A stretch of 64,000 nt of DNA, from contig NC_092574.1 in NCBI RefSeq assembly GCF_037975245.1, positions 1,256,001 through 1,320,000 on the forward strand. The letters are read 5' to 3'. The position numbers were made by a program, and so were the translations under genes. The DNA comes from Apostichopus japonicus. Taxonomy: Eukaryota > Echinodermata > Holothuroidea > Aspidochirotida > Stichopodidae. Below, piece after piece: positions 24,901 through 32,225 of the stretch. The number at the start of each line of letters is the position of its first letter. Within the stretch, counting starts at the first letter, position 1. The notes beneath the pieces are model-generated. The model was not told where the DNA came from and did not search any database. It saw nothing but the letters and a program-made list of their open reading frames with translations.

Positions 24901-26645
24901 GTGTTGGCTCATTGCAGCATGCAGGTATGATCACCAGTATGCTCTGATATGAGTGTTGGCTCATTGCAGCATGCAGGTATGATCACCAGTATGCTCTGAT
25001 ATGAGTGTAGACTCATTGCAGCATGCAGGTATGATCACCAGTATGCTCTGATATGAGTGTAGACTCATTGCAGCATGCAGGTATGATCACCAGTATGCTC
25101 TGATATGAGTGTTGGCTCATTGCAGCATGCAGGTATGATCACCAGTATGCTCTGATATGAGTGTAGACTCATTGCAGCATGCAGGTATGATCACCAGTAT
25201 GCTCTGATATGAGTGTAGACTCATTGCAGCATGCAGGTATGATCACCAGTATGCTCTGATATGAGTGTTGGCTCATTGCAGCATGCTGGTATGATCTTCA
25301 TGCCTTGTCATGGATGGCAACTTACCCATAAATTGGGAACAGATACATTATTGCACAGAAAACAGTGAACATCCTAGAAAACCACTGAGCAGTCTCTGTT
25401 TTGTTGTTACTGATGTAAGTCTATCAAGAGAAAACAAATAAAAGAGTATGTTAATATCTGCATACAGAATGTACTTTTTATGACACATTTTGAGAGAATT
25501 TTATATTCTTTTTTGTGATATGATTTATTATATATTAAAGATTACCATAAATGTCATAAGCATTGCTTAAGATCATGCAAAAACTCGCTATAAGTCTTTG
25601 ACACTTCAAACCAATCTCCGATATTGATGGGAGTAAACTGAAATCTCTCACTGAGTGGAAACGCTTTGAGGATGTCTATAGAAGAGTTGTTTACGTTTAG
25701 AATTGACTATTTCTGGAGCTTTCTACAATACTTAGGGGCATTCCACCGAGCTGAAAGAAGGCATTCTAGATGAAGTGAATATCAACACCTAAACAAATGT
25801 ATCAAACTGAAGGATACATTAACAATTAAACTATATATAGCAGGAAAGTAATGCTTTAAAGGTTATCTACTTTGATGACATCACAGACAACCTTTATCAT
25901 CCACTTGTTTGAGTAAGAAAGTGAAAAGAAGTTTTCCTTCAAAACCATCAAACTAAATATGACATCTGTCCTTGTTGAATTATTGTGTAAAACATGGTTT
26001 TCACAATTTGACCTCTGGTGAACTCAAACTACCATTGACCTCTGCCCATAACATTATGCTTCTTGAACTCAATGTGCTTACAAAGTTTTCACAATTTGAC
26101 CCCTGGTGACCCCAAATGACCTTTGACTTCCCAGTAAACAATAGGTTTCTTCTACTCAATGTGGTATTCCTACACACCAAATATGAGCTTGCTCCAAGAT
26201 TCCCTTCTTGAGATATCGTTTTACAAGCAAGACGTCACACGCACACTCATCCGCCCGCATGACTACAAAGGTTACGATTTCATCAAAACCAAAAACCCCT
26301 TTATTAGACAAGCACTTGTATATCCCTAGAGGAGAAATCCTGAAGAGAACCTTTGAAGTGTCAGGCCTCCAATTAGCTTTCACTATCTTTTTATTTGTGT
26401 CCTTGAAACACATATTTTAATGATTGCAATTCAGAGAGTACCTGGAGCCTCAATTGCAATAATTACTTTTGTGTAAGAAATTTCTCTTCAAATCTTAACA
26501 AAGCAGTAAAATAACAGTAAAGTGCAGTTACAATTTTAATTCAGTAAGCATAACAGAGAATACAAACCAAAAAGACCCCAAAACCTCTTGGCGGCGATTC
26601 TGTGCTGGAGCCCCCAGAATTATGCCCATCATTTGATGTAGCCAT
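6797..26645 (-). CDS. TMEM33: TMEM33/Pom33-family transmembrane protein (7 coding exons)
   Basis: Coding exons on the minus strand are 26645-26568, 25420-25326, 22563-22376, 20328-20276, 17324-17191, 8455-8372 and 6938-6797. They sum to 774 nt (257 aa; vertebrate TMEM33 is about 247). All phases join cleanly. Family matches run throughout: NNKTETAQWFSRMFTVFC near the N terminus, IAHGLTSALRLHQRMPPF, LLVEDSCHNLFYSLIFANSY, FLFALLHSSNFTKKAIM, DILRFIAMNEILLMP, IRFLTFRYQSRRNPYC and the end FAPPETVPQG. Proteins of this family are multi-pass ER and nuclear-envelope proteins that bind reticulons and shape tubular ER. The chosen ATG has an upstream in-frame stop and a good context (GTCATGG). The exon-1 donor is weak. 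Introns 2, 4 and 5 are swollen by minisatellites, and intron 5 also by a Penelope palindrome. Confidence 0.9.
8372..8455 (-). CDS. TMEM33: TMEM33 coding exon 6
   Basis: Encodes TGRMSLVIPIIYIRFLTFRY and then QSRRNPYC. Acceptor TTTCACAG|AGGG, donor TGCAA|GTAAGT. Confidence 0.92.
8493..8577. repeat. Two-copy 42-bp direct repeat
   Basis: TGTAGACTAGATAGGTGTTT and the bases after it occur twice, 42 bp apart, just outside the acceptor of TMEM33 exon 6. The unit is unrelated to the neighbouring 42-bp minisatellite apart from equal length. Confidence 0.85.
9184..10434. repeat. 42-bp minisatellite, about 30 copies, in TMEM33 intron 5
   Basis: The unit is AGATCATTCCCATAC twice in tandem plus ATACCATCCTTC. 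The second half-unit varies between CATTCCC and CATTGCC. Because 42 is divisible by three, frames on both strands stay open: a His-rich 14-residue repeat and an Arg/Ser/Phe/Pro/Tyr repeat on plus, and a YGNDLYGNDLKDGM repeat on minus. These open frames follow from the period and are not evidence for a protein. Confidence 0.92.
10435..11525. other. Intron 5 spacer without recognised genes
   Basis: AT-rich sequence between the 42-bp minisatellite and the left remnant of the 46-bp satellite. Only short unrecognised open frames. Confidence 0.5.
11526..11603. repeat. Left remnant of the 46-bp satellite
   Basis: About 1.7 units of the satellite found at 16531-17190, in the same orientation. It ends in AATATTTAATGC, where the left Penelope arm begins. 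The array is therefore split by the retroelement. Confidence 0.9.
11604..14032 (-). mobile_element. Penelope-like retroelement, left arm (5'-truncated)
   Basis: A 2429-bp arm, head to head with the right arm around the spacer AGAATTC (14033-14039). It holds the RT plus GIY-YIG reading frame, a purine-rich tract (antisense of the CT-rich 3' UTR) and a hammerhead-like motif at 11621-11659. It lacks the last 62 bp found at the right end (16469-16530). The native 5' end is missing: the frame starts mid-protein at the junction. Matching shadow frames and an equal 10-base G/C run in both arms show near-complete identity. Confidence 0.93.
11621..11659 (-). ncRNA. Hammerhead-like ribozyme motif, left arm
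   Basis: Mirror copy of the motif at 16413-16451. The same core, stems and one-base insertion are present. Confidence 0.55.
11970..14072 (-). CDS. Penelope-like RT + GIY-YIG endonuclease, left copy
   Basis: A 700-codon frame whose sequence equals the right copy except for residues 12-14 at the palindrome centre. It carries the same domains: PADKGSAVVI (about 92), LPKIHKPGNPGRPIIS (about 170), FDVTSLYTNIP (about 239, catalytic Asp), WWRYIDDIFFIW (about 336, catalytic Asp pair), a Cys/His linker (CDRTSRCIVCSHH, about 562) and a GIY-YIG nuclease (about 601-690). The first 11 residues are read from the antisense of the other arm, so the start codon is not native. The gene lies inside TMEM33 intron 5 in the same orientation as TMEM33. 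Protein coding ability looks intact downstream, but the native N terminus is lost. Confidence 0.9.
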   Translation of the reverse strand: MEDHLGKTHEGEFCLREFFLDDPPTEREPFCKKSSWMPPKNRVPVLEAYTQVVSSETNQSNSPLRRTHDNLPRDERTALSSLMSRSDIIIKPADKGSAVVIQDRQDYIKEAMRHLSNSDIYTLLDSDPTDIFSQQIKQTITDMYQRNQISKKAVSFLSPTDCKAARFYLLPKIHKPGNPGRPIISGNGSPTEKISLFVDHFIKPLVPQINSYIHDTPDFLRKLEDIKNQIPSTAIIGTFDVTSLYTNIPHAEGIAATCAALSKKVHLCPPISDIKALMQQVLTKNNFTFMDKHYLQRHGTAMGTRMAPSYACLFMSSLEERMLSTAPCRPLIWWRYIDDIFFIWTSDEDSLLTFINHINSFHSTIKFTSDYSHQQVNFLDVTVRKEHGSLSTDLYTKPTDTHQYLHSSSCHPRHCKSGIAYSQALRLRRICSNNSSFIRHTDALEKHLIARGHSARRVREAIQRVRSLSRSSTLAVKDKKGRDCDNKLPLVVTFHPNLPPLQKITSNNHNILLTSDRLQRAVPEKPIIAYRRPRNLRDLLVRAAVPPLTSNPTPIQHGTFKCDRTSRCIVCSHHIVESNSITSHSMQLTHKTKGHITCTTTNVIYLISCRICGIQYVGETKTTLKKRFYGHRSTVNTMKTETPVGEHFNLPNHTINDMSLQGIESLGSRPDLVRISRERLWMQRLRTIQPHGLNIQEGHD
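14000..16102 (+). CDS. Penelope-like RT + GIY-YIG endonuclease, right copy
   Basis: A 700-codon frame. Residues 1-11 (MEDHLGKTHEG) come from the antisense of the left arm, residues 12-14 from the spacer region, and native sequence begins near REFFLDD. RT motifs: PADKGSAVVI (about 92), LPKIHKPGNPGRPIIS (about 170), FDVTSLYTNIP (about 239), GTAMGTRMAPSYACLF, YIDD (about 336) and VNFLDVTV. The C-terminal GIY-YIG nuclease runs from about 601: VIYLISCRICGIQYVGETKT, then KKRFYGHR, VGEHFNLPNH and RERLWMQRLRTIQPHGLN. Penelope-like elements use this pair for target-primed retrotransposition. The frame is free of stops, so the copy is young. Orientation is opposite to TMEM33. Confidence 0.92.
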   Translation: MEDHLGKTHEGRIRLREFFLDDPPTEREPFCKKSSWMPPKNRVPVLEAYTQVVSSETNQSNSPLRRTHDNLPRDERTALSSLMSRSDIIIKPADKGSAVVIQDRQDYIKEAMRHLSNSDIYTLLDSDPTDIFSQQIKQTITDMYQRNQISKKAVSFLSPTDCKAARFYLLPKIHKPGNPGRPIISGNGSPTEKISLFVDHFIKPLVPQINSYIHDTPDFLRKLEDIKNQIPSTAIIGTFDVTSLYTNIPHAEGIAATCAALSKKVHLCPPISDIKALMQQVLTKNNFTFMDKHYLQRHGTAMGTRMAPSYACLFMSSLEERMLSTAPCRPLIWWRYIDDIFFIWTSDEDSLLTFINHINSFHSTIKFTSDYSHQQVNFLDVTVRKEHGSLSTDLYTKPTDTHQYLHSSSCHPRHCKSGIAYSQALRLRRICSNNSSFIRHTDALEKHLIARGHSARRVREAIQRVRSLSRSSTLAVKDKKGRDCDNKLPLVVTFHPNLPPLQKITSNNHNILLTSDRLQRAVPEKPIIAYRRPRNLRDLLVRAAVPPLTSNPTPIQHGTFKCDRTSRCIVCSHHIVESNSITSHSMQLTHKTKGHITCTTTNVIYLISCRICGIQYVGETKTTLKKRFYGHRSTVNTMKTETPVGEHFNLPNHTINDMSLQGIESLGSRPDLVRISRERLWMQRLRTIQPHGLNIQEGHD
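14033..14039. other. Palindrome centre / head-to-head junction
   Basis: The spacer AGAATTC separates CTCACGAAGGC (14022-14032) from its reverse complement GCCTTCGTGAG (14040-14050). Each arm extends 2429 bp. A transcript across it would fold into a very long hairpin. Confidence 0.95.
14040..16530 (+). mobile_element. Penelope-like retroelement, right arm (5'-truncated, longer 3' end)
   Basis: Contains the RT/GIY-YIG frame, a CT-rich 3' UTR (16103-16310), a hammerhead-like motif (16413-16451) and 62 further bases (16469-16530) absent from the left arm. AATATTTAATGC occurs at 16531-16542 and, on the other side of the pair, at 11592-11603. This fits a 12-bp target duplication, but the word is also part of the 46-bp satellite unit, so the duplication is not proven. 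Confidence 0.92.
16413..16451 (+). ncRNA. Hammerhead-like ribozyme motif, right arm
   Basis: Helix I is GCCT (16413-16416) with AGGC (16448-16451). The core CTGAAGA (16417-16423) fits CUGANGA. Helix II is GATCC/GGATC with loop TGCTA. GAAA (16440-16443) follows, then a two-pair helix III (AC/GT) and the predicted cleavage position after C16447 of GTC. Penelope-like elements are known to carry minimal hammerheads with very short helix III. One extra A (16424) sits between the core and helix II, so activity is uncertain. Confidence 0.6.
16531..17190. repeat. 46-bp satellite array abutting the TMEM33 exon 5 donor
   Basis: About 14.3 units of a 46-bp repeat that contains GGAATTCAATACTATTCC and TTAATGTTCAATATTTAATGC. 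Two variants exist. Ten units have GCTTACGG, which on the minus strand reads CC|GTAAGC; four (units 3, 7, 9 and 10) have GCTATCGG. The last unit ends at the real donor of TMEM33 exon 5 (17190/17191). Confidence 0.95.
17191..17324 (-). CDS. TMEM33: TMEM33 coding exon 5
   Basis: Encodes MIDSSLLNPIKALAEKLISK followed by QTDILRFIAMNEILLMPCLI. Donor TTCAC|GTAAGC. The bases after this donor are already the first unit of the 46-bp satellite. Confidence 0.92.
17340..17892. other. TMEM33 intron 4 spacer
   Basis: No gene features. A GT run with a following G run lies at about 17443-17472. Confidence 0.5.
17893..19409. repeat. 41-bp minisatellite, about 37 copies, in TMEM33 intron 4
   Basis: The consensus unit contains TTCATGTTGGACTAAACAGA and GTTATTAATTCCTTACCATG. 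A shorter variant with GTCATGTGGAC and CAGACTTATTGATT recurs every 5-9 units (near 17936, 18304, 18549, 18793, 19079 and 19287), which suggests multi-unit duplication. Confidence 0.93.
19430..19720 (-). repeat. Dispersed repeat with GGTCA-type words, copy A
   Basis: Plus-strand words such as TTTGACCTCTGTTGACATTTGA and AAATATGAAGTTCCCCCAAG resemble those at 25970-26300 and, inverted, at 42560-42960. Shared order of words suggests one old repeat family. Confidence 0.45.
20276..20328 (-). CDS. TMEM33: TMEM33 coding exon 4
   Basis: A short 53-nt exon encoding IFLFALLHSSNFTKKAIM. It matches the family segment that ends in LLHAATYTKK in vertebrates. Acceptor CACTCCAG, donor CATG|GTGAGT. Phases 1 in and 0 out fit both neighbours. 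Confidence 0.88.
20277..22375. other. TMEM33 intron 3 contents
   Basis: Intron 3 spans 20329-22375. Its distal part (about 21690-22215) contains two related blocks with TAAGCCCC...CC, CATCATGGGG and GTTGAGATATCGTGTTTACA or TTGAGATATTGTGTTTACAA, related to the dispersed repeat at 25970-26300. No further exon is required by the splice phases. Confidence 0.5.
22376..22563 (-). CDS. TMEM33: TMEM33 coding exon 3
   Basis: The most conserved block, FYQRSIIAHGLTSALRLHQR followed by LLVEDSCHNLFYSLIFANSY. Acceptor CCCACAG|GCAGG, donor TTTACAA|GTATCC. Confidence 0.93.
23097..23196. repeat. Short direct duplication in TMEM33 intron 2
   Basis: GCATCTGTTGAACAGATGTT and the following ATGGCCTGCATGTAA occur twice, about 65 bp apart. 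Confidence 0.85.
23741..25296. repeat. 52-bp minisatellite, 30 copies, in TMEM33 intron 2
   Basis: The unit contains GTATGCTCTGATATGAGTGT, then either TGGCTCATTG or AGACTCATTG, then CAGCATGCAGGTATGATCAC and CA. Counting in order, 15 units carry the T variant and 15 the A variant, with very few other changes. The array ends about 30 bp short of the TMEM33 exon 2 donor. Confidence 0.95.
25326..25420 (-). CDS. TMEM33: TMEM33 coding exon 2
   Basis: Encodes TYISNNKTETAQWF, then FTVFCAIMYLFPIYG, the first hydrophobic segment. Acceptor CTTGATAG, donor TATGG|GTAAGT. The 52-bp minisatellite begins about 30 bp beyond this donor. Confidence 0.9.
25970..26300 (-). repeat. Dispersed repeat, copy B, in TMEM33 intron 1
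   Basis: Two consecutive blocks carry TTTGACC...TGGTGA and TGACCTTTGACTTCCC, then TTCTTGAGATATCG and TTTACAAGCAAGACGTCAC. The minus strand reads GGGAAGTCAAAGGTCATTTG, the same word as in MAT2B intron 4. Orientation relative to transcription is thus the same in both genes. Confidence 0.55.
26568..26645 (-). CDS. TMEM33: TMEM33 coding exon 1
   Basis: Encodes residues 1-26, a polar Gly/Ser/Pro-rich tail beginning MATSNDGHNSGG. The exon probably starts at 26692, after the acceptor TATTTGCAG, so 26646-26692 would be 5' UTR. The donor TTTTTG|GTTTGT keeps frame with exon 2. An alternative donor, CAAGAG|GTTTTG (26585), would break this frame and instead join one opened at an ATG at 26632. Confidence 0.65.
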
Positions 26646-26692
26646 GACGATAATTTCTTCTTGGCCTCACTGTGTTGGCCTGGAAACAATAT

Positions 26693-28514
26693 CTGCAAAT
26701 ATATACAGAGAGACCTGGAGTTACAAGTTTGCACATGATTTGTGATAAATTTGTCTCATTATGAGGTTACACAGCTCCACCATCTTCATGTGACTGGGGT
26801 TTTATTCAGTGAACTGTGTTCAAGGAAGTTCATGATTCAATTATGCAGAGTTTGAATACCATCCAAATCAGGTTGGTGGGAACTTTAAACGCCTTACAGG
26901 AAATCACTGCACAAGAAATAAAAGCAAAACAAAACAGATTAATAAGATAAAACAATGTTTGAGTTGAGTTGGTTTGTCATCAGTGGGGCAGTGTGCAGCA
27001 GGGTAAAGTCTATTAAACACCAGTCCTTCCATGAATGCAGCTGGTTGTCATAATGCACTCCCCACCAGATTCCAGTCTATAATCGTAAGTCCCAGAGACA
27101 ACAAAAATTCCTGGGGGACAACCAAATAACCATGGATAACATTCTAAGACCCCTACTAAAAAGAGAAAATATCATCAGATGAACTTTGAACAGGTCTTGG
27201 AGTTTTGAGACTGTAATAAATGGTATCCAATTGCATACAGTACATGCATCAAGAGTGATGACATTAACAGAAATCAACTACACTATATATATAACAAATC
27301 TAAAAAGAATACTAGCTGTCAGTTTTGCATTTGAAATATTCCATCAGTTACTACAATCACATATGGTACATGCACAGGTCTGTAGAAACAGATCACCATC
27401 AGAATTTATTCTTTTGAGCCCCAATTTTTTATCTTTCCTAATTAGTAAAACAATGTTACTTCTGAGGGTAATGATATCGTATTATTAATAATTAGAAAAT
27501 AAGAAAATTAGATTTTATTCCCCTCAAAAACCAAAACCATTATTTTTTATACAGAAATCAGGAGATATATGCATATATTTGTTTCATTGCTTTGATGCAA
27601 GGATATGTCTTTCCTAGGATTTTTGACAAAAAATTACAGTAAAGGCCTAATGTTTGGCTATTATTATACCTTTCTTTCAGCCAAATAAAATAAGGCCCTA
27701 CTGTAGCCTAATGCATTCATCGTTTGTTAAATCATTCGAATCCAATCCTCTTCAGATCAATTTAATTTCACCTCCTCTCTGTTTGAGAAGTTGAAACTGA
27801 GTTAATCTGCTTTGTCTGGGCCAAACATAGTAAGTTATCCCACTGTAGAGCTCACAGGCACTTCCAGTTGACTTACAGTTTGCCAAACAGTATTTAAAAA
27901 ATAAAGAAAAAAAGCTCTGGCAGTACCAGGGCAACCACAAAGTATAGTACAGTGGTATGTGAAGTATGGAGTAGAGTTTAGCTTGTCTCTTCTCACCACC
28001 AACCCAACTTTAATTTGGCAATAAATTGCAGATAAGGTCTAGCCTAGTATAATGGTATACGGTGGATTCGCGATAGTAAAGGAATTAATGTTCTTTTAAA
28101 GGATAGCTGCTAAGAGGTTTAGTTCTATTCTACAGCTATGTGACTTCATCGATGGTATTCTGCCAGAAATGGAAAGAATTAGACTTATAAAGGCCGGGAG
28201 TTCAACTGTTTGAAGCAAGGCAAAACTTTCCTACCTGCGCACATGCATTTAAGTTTACCGTATAATTCCTCTAAATGGTTGGAATAATCCCCTTAAGTTT
28301 CTTGTTTTGCTGTGGCAATTGGGGCAGTTTCCTTTAAGCCTTTGTAGATTAAAATTGTGATTACAAAAATGGTTTCTATTTGACTCACGAGCACAGCAAC
28401 TATTGTCGATCAATGCAGCTAGGCCTACATATGTATAACACAGTACGTGAATTTAGGGAACAACCCTCACTCAGTAATGGTACACCACCATACTAGTACT
28501 AGTAGTATAGTAAA
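26693..28514. other. Upstream region of TMEM33, no exon recognised
   Basis: An upstream non-coding TMEM33 exon is expected, because exon 1 begins with a splice acceptor (TATTTGCAG at 26693 on the minus strand). I cannot place it. Only short unrecognised frames occur here. Confidence 0.4.
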
Positions 28515-29099
28515 GGCTTCATAATTGACGCACCCCCGTAATTGACGCACCTTCAATCATTACTAGCAACGATACAGCAGGCCACCTAAACTTTTTGCAG
28601 TCAAGCAAAATTACATATTTCATGAGTTTGAATCCATTTCAGCTATTTGCTGACCAAATTGTGGTATTTTTTAAGCTTTTAACACACTCCCCCAGTTTTG
28701 CATGTTTTTGGGGGCATTTGGAAATCTTGCACCCTGAAAATAACCAACATTACCTCAATATGATAACACTACTCTCTGGGACCTGACCTGTCTGAGCTTA
28801 GAGTCTCAGAGCATAGCAAACAGCATCTAAAGTCAATGGATGTATACAAAGGCCTACACTACAGTTAGCTTATTGACGAATGTGTCAATTTAGGGGTATG
28901 AAAGAACTTGACACGGCAGACATTTTGTGGTCAAATTCTGCTCAATTGTACCGTGCATAAGCACAGAACCTTAAATATTTTGAGATCATAACATTTCAGA
29001 GGAACTACACATATGAAAAACACATACAATTGAATGATTTGGATTTTTCCTTGATTGACATCTTGAATCAAATCCTTAAATGCGTCAATTATGAGCCCA
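28515..29099. mobile_element. Non-autonomous terminal-inverted-repeat element
   Basis: TCATAATTGACGCA (28519-28532) is repeated inverted as TGCGTCAATTATGA (29081-29094). An extra direct copy of AATTGACGCACC lies just inside the left end. Both outer flanks carry similar CACCAT...CTAGTACT words. No transposase domain is seen inside. Confidence 0.65.
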
Positions 29100-30234
29100 C
29101 CATGCTACTAGTACTGTAGGCTAAAGCTGTTTTAGCAACTAGGCCTGGACCTAGTATTAGTTAAATGAGTAACCTCGTTAGCCTACATTGATTGAATAGA
29201 GTTTGAGATCAGTAAGACATCACTTCCAAAGCATGTGTTAAAAATTAAAACAAAAGCTGGGAATGAGGTGATCAGTTTGTGTAATCTGTCATCCTTGAAG
29301 GATATCATACGCGATGCCGAACTCCGAACGCCAACCTATCACCTGGCCTTTTCTAGATATTATAATGATAACTAAGTAATATGAAACATACGTTGGGAGC
29401 GCCTGTGGCATAACCTAACGTTAGGCTACATAACATGACTTTGCAGCACTATTACTAGTATTAGTTAACTTAACATTAGGACTAACATAAGACCTAGCCT
29501 ACAGCAGCCTAATCAACGTTTCGCCGTTCAACTCATGGCTGGAAATAGCCATAAAACGTCGGCTACTTTAGCTTACATTCCAAACACAATACTCAAATGA
29601 AACTGAGCAAATATCAGTTTTGTGGCGTGAACTATTTCGTTGTATTTCGAGATGAATCTTAACTTACTACTTTGTCTTTTGTGGTTTACATGTGCGGCTT
29701 GTGACCATAGGAATTGAACTAGGCCTAGCCTAAGTTCAATTTCTGTGCAGGGAATTTGCTTTTATTTTGCTGCTACATAGCACTGACATGCACGGTCGTC
29801 GGTTCAGCGCAGTCGAAGTTGACCCAACCATTCTTATATTTACATAGTATAGACGTCAAAGTTAATAGCCCATGTTATTGAAAACGCAGATCAACCCTGT
29901 ATACTAGTCACTATTCACACCATCAAGAAAATCGGGTTTCCTCCTCCCCTGTGGGATTTTTTTTGTACAATTGAGAGTACTTAACTACAAAATAATGCGG
30001 TCTTTTGCAACAGAAAGAACATTTGGTTTCAAGAAATTTGAATACACCAATAGACCTTAAAACATTATCTCAATTTTGTTGAACGGGGTCAAGCTTTCAG
30101 AGATCAAACTCTACACATGTCATTATTTACACTACAAACATATATTAACTATATGCTGGGAGAGGGATATATTTACCGTAAGAAACATTGCCCATAGAGA
30201 TTAAACCTACTTCAATTTCTATGACGTTGCCAGG
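29100..30234. other. Intergenic DNA, no gene recognised
   Basis: AT-rich, with scattered AGGCCTA words. It could contain the TMEM33 promoter, but nothing decisive is visible. Confidence 0.35.
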
Positions 30235-30445
30235 TATGCCTTTCTCGTGGTACATCAGGGGCGTCAATCCGATTTGAAACGTGGGGAGGGGGGGGGGTGT
30301 AATCGATTCGAGCCGTAAGTACTGTATCTAAGCGGAGCGCCGCCACAATCGGTTAGCGCGCAGCGTACCAAGAAAATTTCAGATTTCAATACCTGCCAGA
30401 TCGCTGGAGATGATGGCACTTGCCAGGCTGGATAGCAGCCATCTG
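30235..30445 (-). repeat. Decayed dispersed repeat, copy 3 (inverted)
   Basis: Reads on the minus strand GAAATTTTCTTGGTACGCTG, GCGCTAACCGATTGTGGCGG and CTCCGCTTAGA, matching 1645-1815 and 2890-3045. It includes a G run at about 30280-30297. Confidence 0.6.
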
Positions 30446-31139
30446 CAGGTTGCGTGATTTCGGGATAAAATTAGAAATTCGTCACTTAGGAAATCTGCAA
30501 GAAAGTTGATGCGGCCTTAATTTTTGGTGGATTATTTCTTTTATTAGTGATTCCAATTGCCATATGAACATTAGAACCCAGTGCAAGTTGACAAATGATG
30601 CGGCGAACTGCATGGAAACCCTAGCCCCATTTTGCCCTATGTTTCAGGATAAAGAATACCCCTCATTTTTTCGAACCCATGACAATTAATTAACAATCTA
30701 TGAATTAATTTACTTCGAAATGGGCACATTATATTGCACCAAGTCGGTCAAGGGTTAATGACCCCAGGGCCTCAGATATAGGCCTATAGGAACGATGTCC
30801 CAAAATGTCCCCGGACATATAGGCGAAGGAAGCTATACCCGCCGCGACTGCATGTGAGTTTCTCGACTTGCTGTCCTGGGAGTCATATACCACAAAATGG
30901 TGCATTTCCTCATACGCCATTATTAATATTTAATAACTAACTAATAAGGCACAGCTAGTCCAGATCCGAATTCGTATAGTGAGCTTAGCGCAAATTTGGC
31001 CAAAAGTCGTCATACGTACATGCAGCCAGCATGTTAAACCACCAAGGACTTGTAATGCCACCTGTGACCGTACACTTCCACTGAATGGGACTGTGATCAT
31101 ATCTATGAACAGGTATTAAAAGTTAAATGATCAGTTATG

Positions 31140-32225
31140 GTTATTTATTAATCCAATGGTATTCTCACTAATGAAAACGATGCCGTAGCTAGACTGTTGT
31201 TTCAAGTTAAGGGGCCTAATCGATCTTTCAATGGGGTGGGCGCCTGGGGGGGGGGGGCAGACATGAATGATCCATCTTGTAAAAAATATGCGATGGTTTT
31301 GGGGGGCCCTAAAATATAATGTGGGTCCCCACCTCCGTGGCTACGCCTCTAAAAGCATGTCGCGTGAGTTTCAATTATTTTATTTATATATGTTTTACTT
31401 GGGGATCAAATGTATGCCCCATATGAATACTAGGCTATATCACTGATTAAAGGAAATCTGGTCAATTCTTCAATGTTTTACATTTAGAAGAATGCGAACA
31501 TTCCAATAGCTAACAAAAGTAAAAAAGTACCGGTATATGTCTTTGGAAATTTGGAATATAGTGGTAATATTTATAAATACTTTGGCAGGCCTACTGTTAG
31601 AGTTCCGGGGAGACCAAATATACTTAAAATATACTGCAAATCCAGGATAAACTGTCCTAGGGAGACAAGGTATTCAACAGGGGCGTACCGAGCGGAGGGC
31701 AGGGAGAGAGTGACGCCCCCCCCTCCGCCATGCAGATACTTTTTTGGGACGCGATGGGCGGCGGTGAAAAATCAAAGGGAGCAAAACAAAATCTAAATGT
31801 AGAACCTGGGGGATGGGGATTAATGGGGTTAAATATGTGCGCTACGCAAGCGGTACAAGTGTCTCTCTGAGTACATGGCCATATATTTGTATTCACATAT
31901 GTTTTTTTCCTTCAAAATGTGATATAACCAGATTATATATTTTTTTACCAATAATTGGTAAAGGTTTTTTGTACCAAAAATGGAAATATTTAGTACACGA
32001 ATGTAGTTAATAAGAAAATGGAAATGATTGCATCTAATTAGCCCTTTGCGAAAAACAAACATTTTCAAAAGGGGAGGGGAACCCCCACCCCTTATAACCC
32101 ATTCCCCAGGACAGCGATCCACTTGTGCCTGAAAATGGGAGCAGAAAATTGACCTTGTCCCCCCCCCCCCCTCCCCCCACAGACACACCAAAATTAACCT
32201 GGCTTTACGTACGCCACTGGTATGC
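31140..32225. repeat. Cluster of decayed repeats with G/C runs
   Basis: Pieces carry TGGCTACGCCTCT (31340), GGGGCGTACCGAGCGGAGGG (31680), GTGCGCTACGCAAGCGGTAC (31837) and GTACGCCACTGG (32210), together with long G or C runs (31247, 31718, 32160). They look like fragments of the same broad repeat class. Open frames here are not credible genes. Confidence 0.45.

Noticed and set aside
23741-25296. CRISPR-like array
   Set aside because: There are no unique spacers: the whole 52-bp unit is repeated. The genome is eukaryotic and no cas genes are present.
30729-30920. 63-codon minus-strand frame beginning MAYEEMHHFVVYDS
   Set aside because: Plausible composition, but no family match and no splice context that links it to a gene.
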